This document shows, in pieces, positions 39,101 to 51,100 of a stretch of 64,000 nt of DNA; positions within the stretch are counted from its first letter, which is position 1; every line of letters begins with the position of its first letter. This DNA is from Owenia fusiformis (taxonomy: Eukaryota > Annelida > Polychaeta > Sabellida > Oweniidae), in assembly GCA_903813345.2 (NCBI GenBank), contig CAIIXF020000009.1, positions 13,964,347 through 14,028,346 on the forward strand. The letters run 5' to 3'. The notes under the pieces were generated by a model. It saw only the letters and a list, made by a program, of their open reading frames with translations, did not search any database and was not told the origin of the DNA. The translations under genes and the position numbers were made by a program.

Positions 39101-42100
39101 AAGTGAGAAGCCAAAGTCTAGCAGTAACCAGTTTCAAGCATCAGTTGATAACAGACAAGCTAGACAGCAGCAAGTTGGGTATGAACTCTCAGAGATAACC
39201 CCAGTGAATACAAGTGAACCATCAGTAAATAATAACCAGGCTCCTCCTAGTGAGAATGATTTTGCTCTCCTGGATGAGATCCTAGAAGCATGCTCCCAGT
39301 ACGAGGCCCAGGTCTCTAAGGACGCTGATAACAATAACATGAACAATACCAAGACATCCAGTCAGGCCCCATTGGGCTCACCATGTAACTCTCCCATGAA
39401 CAAGTCACATCAGCAGTCCACCAATGACAATGATACATATGGCAAAGATGCTTTTATTCAAACCACCAATGATAATACTCATAAAGATGATATCTATGCA
39501 AGTACTGCTAAAATAAGTAATGAAATGGAAAAGGATTCAGCAATTGATCAAGTAAACCTCAGTGAATCTAATTCTGTTGATACCTCCTTGTCTAAAGGCA
39601 GTTCTTACAGTCTAAATCTAAGCCAGTACGGTAGCAATCTGTCAATAAACTCTAAAATAAAGATGCATGAACAGAACAAAAACATCGCTCCAACTGGTGC
39701 TTTAAAATATGTGGATCTTAGCAAATATGATGGTGCAAGGCGGACATATAGTAGTTGGAACTCATCAAACACCATTTGGAACTTTCAGCCCATACCTGGA
39801 AGTCAAATGAGTTCTATGAGCCTTCCTAGGCACACCCCAGCCTCTGTTGAGCCCCCAATATCTCCACGTAATTTATATGATGACATCAGAGGGGCTGACA
39901 AGGTGGAATATGCTACAGTAGTGCAAACACATACACTCCCATGTAAAGGGAAAACAGCTTCAAGGATCTCAAAGGCTAAGCTTAAGAAATCATTCCGTAG
40001 ATATGTGAATATTCCTGATTCGCCGAAGGAGAGCCATAAGGGGCTAGTCCCTCCACCGAAAAGACACAGGTATGTCAACATCCCTGGTCCCGATTCTCCT
40101 CTCATCTTAGAGAAGAAACGCAAACACAAATATGTGAACATCCCTAATATAGAAAATGAGGACCCGTTACACCATCGACGTAGCAGTCTTGGATCCATGA
40201 GCATATCCTCCGACTCATCGTTTGACACAGTAACTGGGAGTGTAAAGGGAACAGCAACACTGAAGAGTCTAATTGAATTCAGGAATAATCAAGGGGACCT
40301 CATCTCTTCATCTGAGACGAACAGTTTGAATGAACAATCTAATAGCGAGTGTTCTAGCTACATTACCATGGAACCCACTGCTGACCCCAATTACATGATG
40401 ATGGACTCCTCAACTCTCCCACCATCCTCTCCAAATTACATTGTAATGGAGTCTTCTGATACTCCTTGCAGCCCAAATTATATCGCCATGGAGCCCACAA
40501 ATAATACTCCTTGCAGCCCAAATTATTTTGCCATGGAGCCCACAAATAATTCTCCTTGCAGCCCAAATTATATTGCCATGGAGCCCACAAATAATACTCC
40601 TTGCAGCCCAAATTATTTTGCCATGGAGCCCACAAATAATTCTCCTTGCAGCCCAAATTATATTGCCATGGAGCCCACAAATAATACTCCCTGCAGCCCA
40701 AATTATATTGCCATGGATCCCACAAATGATACTCCTTGCAGCCCAAATTATATCGCCATGGAGCCCACGAACAAACATCCTTGCAGCCCAAATTATATCG
40801 CTATGGATCCACCAAGTAATCAGGCTATTAATGCAAATGCTAAAGAGGACAATTACATACCTATGAAACCATCATCTCATGATGATGCTCTTATTTCTAG
40901 TCAACAAGGAGACATGGTGGACAACTCAACCAAAGCAGATTACATTATGATGGGGAAAGATAATTTCCAGCAGAGACCAGTTATGAACAATACATGTCTG
41001 AGTAATACATCCAATGGGCCATCCAATGTGAATAATACAAGAAATGAGCATTCACAAGAGGCAATATACAACAATCTACATGAATACTGTGAAGTAGATC
41101 TAGATAGTAGTCAAACTAAAACCAAGAAAAATGAATCAAATAAGAAATTAGCATCAAGAAAAAGTCCCCCAACACCTCCTAGAAATATAAGGAGTGCCCC
41201 ACCAACTCCACCAAGAAGTGCTCCACCCACTCCCCCTCGCTTGCATAAAACAAACAGCTGTAAAAACCTACCAACAAGGACAATGCCCCCTGCACACTCT
41301 GCTACTAAACGAGAAGGCTTAGCAATGAACAGTTTAAACAGAGCTCTTTCATTAAGTATTCTGAATAAGTCCTCAATGGGTCAAATAAAGGCTCGCAGTG
41401 GATCTGTGAGTTTCCCTGTGAAAGCCTCAAATTCCCCACTCATTGAAAAGAATTCTCAAGCGGCAGTTCAAAGTTTGTTTGATTTCAGCAAAGTACTAGA
41501 TAGAGATATGCAATATATGGAGATGAATGCCGTTGGTGATGGCAATGCAAAATCCAGCTCAGATGATGACAATGCATCTGCAATATCAAATAAATCAAAA
41601 GCAGCTAATGCAAGAGGAAAATCAACAGTGGCAAGTAAGGATGTTGAGACTCACTTGAGGGGCTTAATGGGTCCATATGAACAGTCTTCAAACATTGATA
41701 TGGATGAGGAAGATGAGCCACATTTAGAGTTAGTTACTCTTCCTCCTAAACCAGCCAAGTCTAACACACAAGGCAACATACCTAGGAGACAGAGTGACTC
41801 GAGTTTCAGTGCAAGATACAACCGTTCCTCACCCCCTACATTGCCTGAACCTAGGGGTTCAAGACCTGTTGCTCAGGACAACCCTAGTCAAGAGTTTGAG
41901 CGACGTGTTAAACCTAGGCAGGCACCTTTCGACAATTTGATATCTTACACCCCCAGATCTGAACACAGGCCACCCCCTACACCACCCCGCCCCTTGCTAC
42001 TGTCGGATCTCTTGCTCAGTGCCAAGATAGAGGAGGACAATAGAAACAATGATACAAGCAGGGGAGGTGACACTACTCCAACTCAGAAAACCAAAGATGG

Positions 42101-45100
42101 TGCTAGTTCAAGTTTTTTCAGTCGTCTTATTAGAAGAAACTCAAAGAGTAGTCGTAAGGGCAGTCAGGAGAACATTCTAGATGGTGTGGCCTTTGACAAG
42201 AAGTCCAGACGTGCTAGTGCTCCTCAAGCATTTAAACCTCTGTCCTTGAAAAGAGTATCAAAATCCAATGATAATATTGTAGATGAATCTGACCCAGATA
42301 GTCCATATTGTACAATGCCAAGGAAGTCTAAGTCCAACTCTCCAGTAGAGACTTATGCCAATAACAGTGATGCCAGTCTCACAAGCAGTAGAGAAGATAT
42401 CCTAAGTCCCATTGGGGCCCGACCAGTTAAACATTTGAAATCTGTATTGAGTTCACCAAACTTTTACCCTCCAAGGGAAGAGGAAAATCGCATGCGTTCT
42501 AGTAGTTTAAATGATCAGACAACATCACTGTCCGAGTCTATGGATGCTGTCGCAGGAAGCTATGCCAGACTGAGATTTCCAGATAAACCTGTGAATATGA
42601 TGATCTCAGAGCAACCAAATTATATGATGATGGAGTATGGAAGTGATTTGAGCTCCCCGTCTCCGCCTCAAAACAGACGTGGACAGTCACATCTAGGTGA
42701 GCACCAGGTTGGTGCCATTGTGGCTCAGACATTGACTATAGACATTAACAAGCAGAGTGATGTGGCAGCTAACAATGAACATGTTGTCACACAACAGGGG
42801 GATAAGTGCAATGATAAAGTTATGGTTGGTGACATGAGGAGGCCAATGAAAAGTTCAAAACCACCCATCTCAAGATCATCATCACTCAATCGACCTCTGC
42901 CGCCTATCCCCATGTCTCCTGTACTACCAGCAGATGAGGAAAGGGGGGAGAAGATGTTACACCACCGCCCCCTGCCCCCACTCCCTACAGATATACCCTC
43001 AGATGATGATGACTCTGTCGACATGCCACCGCCAGTACCCCCAAGACCTCCTATTATACCAGCCAAGCCCCGACACCTCAATATCAAAAGTGTTGTGACC
43101 TCCACAGGAAACTCCGTGACACAGACTCTTAAGATGACTTTGGCATCCCCAGGTGTTCCAACTAGGCATGATGCACCAGAACGACCTGATAGGCCAAAAC
43201 CATTTGTACTCCAAGCACCACCCAGACCCAGTAAGAAGTCCAAGCCCAAGTCAAGTGCGTGTGACACAATGGCAGGAGAAGAAGACCATATATGGGTGCA
43301 AGCTTCTGAGAGTTCACATACACCAAAAACACCTCGTACACCACAAACACCTGGTCTTCATACTCTCTCAGGTAAGTTGTATACAATTATAAAATGTGAA
43401 TAAAAGCAATATCGCATATTTTAAGGCATCCATTATCACTTTTTGGACAATTAGAATCAAGTATAGTCATGCTATATTAGAAAACAAACATTATCATCAG
43501 TAATGATTAGGTGTTAATGCATCTAATCATTAGGCTAATTCCTTGAATTGATGTTGCCCTTTTTCAAACTGGAACTAGAATCTGGTGCAACAAATCACCA
43601 ACAACTTATTGAGTCTCGTGTTTGATTCCTTTATTGACCTGAAAGATGGAAGCATGATAGTAGCTTGTTTGTTTGTATTATATTGCTGAATAATAATGAT
43701 GGTTTTGTCCATATATAGAGGGCAGTAGCAGGACTCAATGTGACATCATTGTTTCAGTTCATTCTGCAGTTAAAGCCAAAGAGATTAATTTTCTGTATCT
43801 TTAGTTCTGATTCTCTACTGTATTGTACTAGACCTTGTAAACTCTAGTTTGTCACCTTATTTACCATAAATGAGAGGAGGCATAAATATCTGCCCATTCA
43901 TGAAATGACTAGTCTCGGTTTGGAGAACAATTTTGATATTTTTACATATTGTAGATTTCAATGTCCTCTTTTAAATATCCATAATTTAATTTGGGTGTTA
44001 TTTCTATATTTTTCATAAAAAAATTATTAGCGCAGTAGACTGATGAACTACGTTTTCCAAATTGAGACTTGGTATAAAAAGACTAAATTTTCATTTAAAT
44101 AATTATTAGGTATATACAGAATGATTTGAAAAACAGACATTTTATGAAAAAGAGTGACGAAAAGCTGTGACTTTATTGAGATTTTTAGGAATGGGAATCT
44201 ACAAATCTGTGACCACCTGATGTTACAACGCAAGCACTAACACTAGCGTCAAACATCCCAATGCTGTATAGATTTTCTATTGACGTCACAAATCAATAAT
44301 TTAATTGATAGCTTTTTCCAGATATAACCTGATGGGTTTATACATGCTCCTTTACTTAGCACAGTAAAGTGCTAGTTTCTATTAAGTTAAATGTAGCGTT
44401 GGTTAAGCAATCTGAAACGAAGCACTGTATATCATGTATCTACTAATCACAACTATAGTAATGCCTTCAGAAAATGTTATTCCAACTTATTTTTTGAAGA
44501 AAAACAGTGACCTTGACTAGAAAGTAATATTTTGGAATGGCGGTTTTTACTTATTCAGTTTATAGACAAAGAAAATGTTCTCATGTAACATATTATTTAT
44601 TGCAAGATCTGCTCTGAAGCAATATTCACAATAATAGATGTCTATTTTAGCACCCCGATGAGTTGAATTAATTAACACTCATTAAAATCTTCAACTCACT
44701 CAACCAATCATTTTCCTTATGTAAAAAGGTGAGTCTTTTTGATTCCTTTTATGTTAGATCTAAAAACTTCTTAATTTAGATTGAAACACATTGAAACATG
44801 ATTTCAAAGATAAATGCTATTGTTAGTACCTCAGTTGAAATACTCGATTTTGATTGGTCAACGAGCAGTGAATAATTTTAATTGTACACCGCGCAATGCA
44901 TTGCCGGTGAATAATATTCCCAGCATTCCACTAAAATGACGTCATTATCAGACGATAAAATGGCCGCCGCTAGCACTAGCCGTTTCAAAAATGTTGAAGA
45001 TGAGGATATTATTAGTCTCTTAGAGAGTAAAGACAGTCAAAATACGAAGAAAAATCTAAAACTTTGTACAAAGTTTTTAGTGGACTTCGCCCAGGAGAGT

Positions 45101-48100
45101 AATTTGACTCCATTAAGTGATGTAAGGAATATTGTGTTTGAAATACAACATGAACGTCTCGAGGGTCTGGATCCAATTTCAAGTCAACTTCAAGGGTCAG
45201 AAAAATCTAAGATATTCTTCGGACTAACAAAACAATTACAGACCTCTCCATTTGGTTTACTGTCAAAATTACATCCCTCGACTGTAAACCTCGACCTACG
45301 GTCTCGGTTTACAGTCTCGGGATATAATTTTGACAGTAAACCTCTGGAGAGGTCAATAATTGTATACAGTACATGGCTTTTTCTATACATCTGCAATATA
45401 TTCCTGTAAATGGCACAATAATCGGTGACATTATTACCAGTCTATTGAGATTATGTGGATAGTCACCTGTGCCAAAGGTGGTTATTGCAACACTACATAC
45501 ATTAAAGAGGCTCTATGCCATAATATTGAGACTAGCACAATCAAGACCCCCTTGGACTTTTTTTTGCATATTGAGTTTCACCACATATTCACCCATCTAC
45601 TTACCAAAGAAAAAGTCCCAAATCCCCCTCTTTCAGTGTAAATTTTGCGATTGCGCTGGTCGATCTAATTATTTTCGCGGAAATTAATTCAATCTGAAGT
45701 TTGAATATACCGGGAAAGTCCTCCTGTTATCTGATTGGTCATGAATTTGTTTATCATGAACCTGATTGGCTGCTCAAGGCGCTTGTGTGACTCAATGGGG
45801 ATTCCACTCGCTAGCTGAGGAATCGATTGTGTTTAATTCTGGAGGTTGGTTGTTCTGTTGATTATTTCAGTATTTCGGCAATAATATACCCAAAAGTTAT
45901 TCTCAAGATATATCCATGGTTTGTGAGATATTATATGGGCAATAACAATATAGGACATCATTGGTTGTCTAGGGGAGAAACCTATGGTATAATGCATCTT
46001 TAAATTGATAAATGGCATATTTGTCATGAATTCTAAACTCAAGGGTACATTTCGTATAAGTGTACATTTTGATATAGCTTTCATCATCTTTGGGATAGTG
46101 TTTGGTGGTTGGTGTTTGGTGGTCAATGTTTGGCATCTGTAACAAATGGCTAGTGGTGGCATTTTGCTTGTTAATGCCTTGTTCAAATATGCATTTTAGG
46201 TGGTTACCATTTCTTAATATTACAGAATATTCAAAGGATTAAGATCAAGTGCAGTTAACTGAAGAAAATAAATGGCTTATTTATGATAATAATTGATGTA
46301 GAGATATGTTAGAAATACTAAGCTTTGTCATATCCCTAATATGAGTAGGACATTGGTAAAGCCATGACTCTTTGGCATAGGCCCCTCGCCCTCGCATTAT
46401 CTGAACAAGGAGAGGTTCATCATAATATAAGTAACATTATCTAAGATCAGTCTTCCAAATGGAAAAAAATATATATGACTATAACTGAAACATATCAAAT
46501 TGTCTTGCATCAACCCCTTGTACCCCCTCCCATTCTCCCCTTAAATAAGCAGATGCCCAATAATCATGAGCAAGATGCACAGTGGTATATCACTTTAGAG
46601 GATGAATGTGTCAATGCCCTTCATATTTGGATTATGACATATTTCATTCTATTGATGGGAGATGGCGTCAATAATGCGTCAAAGATGTAAAGACATCGTT
46701 AAAACATATTTATAGCTTTAGTAGTAAATGGATCAATTCTCTAATTGATAGATTATAACTTGTGAGCCATAAATATCTGCTGGGGTTAGCTTAACTTGTT
46801 TGTGTGCTTTGTGGCGATTGACGTCACCAATTGTATGTCTCTTACTCTATATTGTATAGAGCCGTCTTCCCAATCAGGGTTTCGTTCCAAGAATCTTACT
46901 GCACTTTCTTACATTTCCTCATTCAGTAGAGGAGAGAAAAACTTAGATGTAGTCAATTAAGAAGAATGTGATAACATGCTTATAGTATGTTATGTAAGCC
47001 TTATTTTTTGTCTTATTGAGGAATGATGTGTAATGGTCTTTCGCTTGTGAAATGTTTTGGAATGGATGACTACTCCCATTGCATCATAATGAAAACCTTT
47101 GAGAAAAGCTTTACGATACAAATACAAGAAGTGATTTACTAAGTGTCTGATCAGATGTCTTTTGAATACAGTTCTTTATTAACTGCTTTGTCCAACTTTA
47201 CAGAAGATTGTATTTTCATATCAAGTGATGAACTGATCATTTTATAATGTGCCTTGGGACCTCCAAATACATTAATTGTCAGATGTCACATTTTTATTTT
47301 GTCTAATCCAAGCCTAAAATATTGTTTCATTCGCTGTTTAGCTGCTAGACCAACTCACATTTACTCTATTTAAAAGAACTATGAACCACATGATATTAAA
47401 ATTAATCAGCATAAAGGTTGTCCATTTTTAATGTTTGTATAAACTTTAACTCAAAGGGTGCACATTTTCATCATTTTTTTCTTGAAACAAGACATGTTCC
47501 AAAACAGATTTTGTGAATTTCTATCATTTTAGATAAAATTCTACAATCCTGAAGTCTTTTTTATTTTTCATGTCACCATCCCAAGCTGTGACATATTGTT
47601 AACGTCGGCATCTTTTTGTGGATGGCAGTTGGTGTTCTGAGTTTGGCAGTTGGTGTTCTGGCTTTGGCAGTTGGTGTTCTGGGTTTGGCAGTTGGCGTCT
47701 ATAGAAATGGCAGGTTGTGACATTTAACATGCTTAATGCTTTGTCTTTTTTATGTTTTACTGGCCAATTATTTGTGGTGGTTCATTGTATTTCAATATCA
47801 GTGACCAATGGGAAGCTCGGAATCGGTGCATGTGATCATGATGAGACATGTGGCATTTTGTATGTTTATCACTTGGACGGATATATTGTTCAAAAAGAAA
47901 TAAAGATTTACTAATGCATAAAATACTTGTTAAAAGAGAGCTTTGTCTCTATTCTTTAGTTTAGAGACACCTTCTCCAGGCCAATCTGAGATTCCTGTCG
48001 CCGGAAGCATGATTTTCCTACATTTATGGTCTTCTCTGAAACATTATTATTGAAACGTGATTGTTCCTCTCTCCTCGCTGAGCTGTGATGGCCACCAGCT

Positions 48101-51100
48101 GTGGGGATGGGGCTGGTGAACTTAAAAAGGTCTTAATTTTTCAGAGGTTACTTAAGAACTAACCTCTCCATGGTACTTAATCCAGTGGTTACTAATTGAT
48201 CGGCTGTGAATAAGAATTTAAATTATTCTGTTGATAGATACATACTGTTACCTCACATGTTTGTCCTCGTGGTATCACCCATAGTTTTAAGGTGAAACAT
48301 TTATTTGTGTTTAGTTTGATTAGTGCAAACTACATTTCATATCTCTACCAAATATGTTTTAATTCAAACTTTGCATATAATCATGTATGCAAAGTTTCAT
48401 TTATATTCCTATTTATCTTTTTAAACTTGACTTACGTTTAACCATAATAAATATCAGTATGGTTAATTTCAGATACGAGGATACAATGTATGAACATCTT
48501 GAAATGTAATAGCATATGTTAAGGGGGTGTGATTTTTGGGTATACATAACTGCGAGAGAAGTGACCCCCCAAAAAGGTTACAAGGGTTTGCCTGCAGAAA
48601 TCTTTTAAAATACAATGGTGCATTCTAAGCATTTCAAACTATAATTTGTTAATGTTTTTGTCAACAAATTTTACAAAATTGCTTTTTTCTTTTTTTGTGA
48701 GGGTGGGGGATGGGATAGCACCCATCGCATCCCCCTGGCAACAGCCATGCATCATGAAACTTAATAGCATATATCTTGTTAAAATGTATGTACATCATGA
48801 AACTTAATAGCCTATATCTTGTCAAATAGTATGTACATCATGAAACTTAATAGCATATATCTTATTAAATAGTATGTATATCATGAAACTTAATAGCATA
48901 TATCTTGTCAAATAGTATGTACATCATGAAACTTAACAGCTATTTTATTCTATCTTTTATTGACATTTTATATCAGTTACATGATACATTGGTCACTAAA
49001 TCACTACATATCTAGTCAAAATGTATGTACATCATGAAACTTAATAGCATATATTTTGTTAAAATGTATGAATATCATAAAACTTAATAGCATATATCTT
49101 GTCAAAATGTTTAAATCATTTACCTAATAAGAGCCTATCCATTTTTCTGACAGCAAAATATACCGGAACTTGGATTGTGTTTGATCTAATTCAGTATATG
49201 ATGTCAAAGCAATAAAAATGTCATAGCAATAGAAATGTGTATTCTTCGTATCATGAAACAGTTATTATATTCATGACTCATTCATTGTTCAAGTACTTTT
49301 TAGATAAAAAAAGGATAATTGTCACCATTGATGTCATGTTAAATGCATATTCATGATTCATCTTTTACGAATGAAATAATAATCAAATCTATAGAAATAC
49401 AATCCAAATCAAAATATTTTGAGATAAGTTGTACATCTTGAATTGACAGGTGTGATATATTGGAATATATAGAATAATGGCATATTGTCATTAGTCACAG
49501 AACAATGAATCTCCAGGTAGATATATTCTTCTGGCTTTCTACTCATGTATCAATCTCTTCATTTTCTATTACATGCCTTTCCTTACAGAATAGGATAGGA
49601 ATGAACCAATTTACTTTTGCCATTTTCATACTTTTTAGCCATTTGCAAAATGTCTCTGTTATCTATTACCTTTATTATATCTTTTTCATATTTCTTAAAT
49701 TCATTCCTACAATATATTTTTCCTGGATACTTTGATGACAAGGGACAAGAGTGTCCATTTTACATAGTGGTATGACCAGCTCACTTCTTGATAGATTCGG
49801 CAGTGATTGCCCCCTGCAGTAGAAGACCCGTGATATTTTATAGTATTGCCTTTTAATAAGCCGACACATGCAGATTACAAATCTCAAATCTCTTCCAATT
49901 TAATGACTTGTTGAAATATGTTTAATAGAAAGAAAAAACATGTTTTTGTGTTTGGGATTTACAGCTTTGTGAGGTGAAGTTTTTGAGTTTGTTTTTCTCT
50001 GAATCTGTTATTAAGGCTTTCTAAGGACATGTTTTTTCATGCAAGAAACAGGAATTGACACAAAGTCATTCCGATTACCAAAAGTATTACACTTATTTTC
50101 ACTGGATCACTTTTCATATAGAACCAAGTTAGGAGTTATGAGAGGACTTCAAAGGTTCAATGGCTGATACAAAATTGAACCAAGACTTCTATTGGTAAAT
50201 TAAACTTGGGAAAGTTGATTGTGTAATCTTGTAGCCATGGATGTGCAATTATGAACCGTTTGAGTTATTGTATATTGTAAAATGTCAAGAAATGATGATA
50301 TATTGTTGCATCCACCATTTGTCATTATATTGTTTGTGAACAATATATATTACCAGTCAGATTGTAGGCAAATTATGCTAGCAGCCTTTAGATTTACATA
50401 CTCTAATATTGTATGTATCCATATCATGTATATGCACTGTTTCAATGGTGATACTAGTGTGTCTCTGTTCTCTGTTTAATTATATTTTCTTTTTTCAGAC
50501 TTGTACTTTTGGAGCCTTCCTTGAGGAGTACGTTATATGTACATGTATTTTTGTCATTAGAAAGATATTCATATTTTTAATCTAATTTTTATAACTTGAG
50601 TATGTGTGACAACACAATTGTTGATGTTCTTTAACTAGGTAGAGGCTGTTGTCCCTCCACCTTTCTGTTGAATAATTTATTACAAGAATACAACATCAGA
50701 TCTGACAAAATAATGGTGGTGAATGTTTTATTTATCATTTACAAGTGTAGCATCATACTTCAGCTGCTATCAGCTAACTTTGTGGTGTGTTTTGACCAGA
50801 AAACAATTCAGTCAGAGATGTGATTATTGATGAGCCACCACATATTGGGAGGGGGGTCATCCCTGTTATAATAGTGTCACACTTACATGTAATTCTTAGT
50901 TTTGCTCAACCACCTTTGTTTACAAAGCTGACATTTTAGAAATGCAAACATGTTTTTAGCAAAGCAATACACTTTCACACATGTGATAATTAAAGAAAAC
51001 GTGTAGAATACAAACATGTCCAAAAACATGTGACAATTAAGGATGACGCATGATTTAGGAGATTGCAGGATGATAAGTATATAAGCTGTTTATGATTCAT

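Noticed and set aside
40363-40791. Minus-strand open frames of 122-142 codons (CKEYYLWAPWQYNLG repeats)
   Set aside because: Antisense shadow of the 45-bp coding repeat in exon 6, where the sense frame is open for 1,609 codons.
42725-43267. 180-codon minus-strand open frame
   Set aside because: Antisense of the proline-rich end of exon 6; Gly-rich composition follows from the complementary Pro codons.
6080-43371. Naming the gene IRS instead of DOK7
   Set aside because: The tail is IRS-like, but the PH and PTB sequence (RDGRKWKSRW, LVTLYKD, LRRFG, RCGKYAGVF) and the 46-nt and 231-nt exons match DOK7 far better. Kept as the main alternative.
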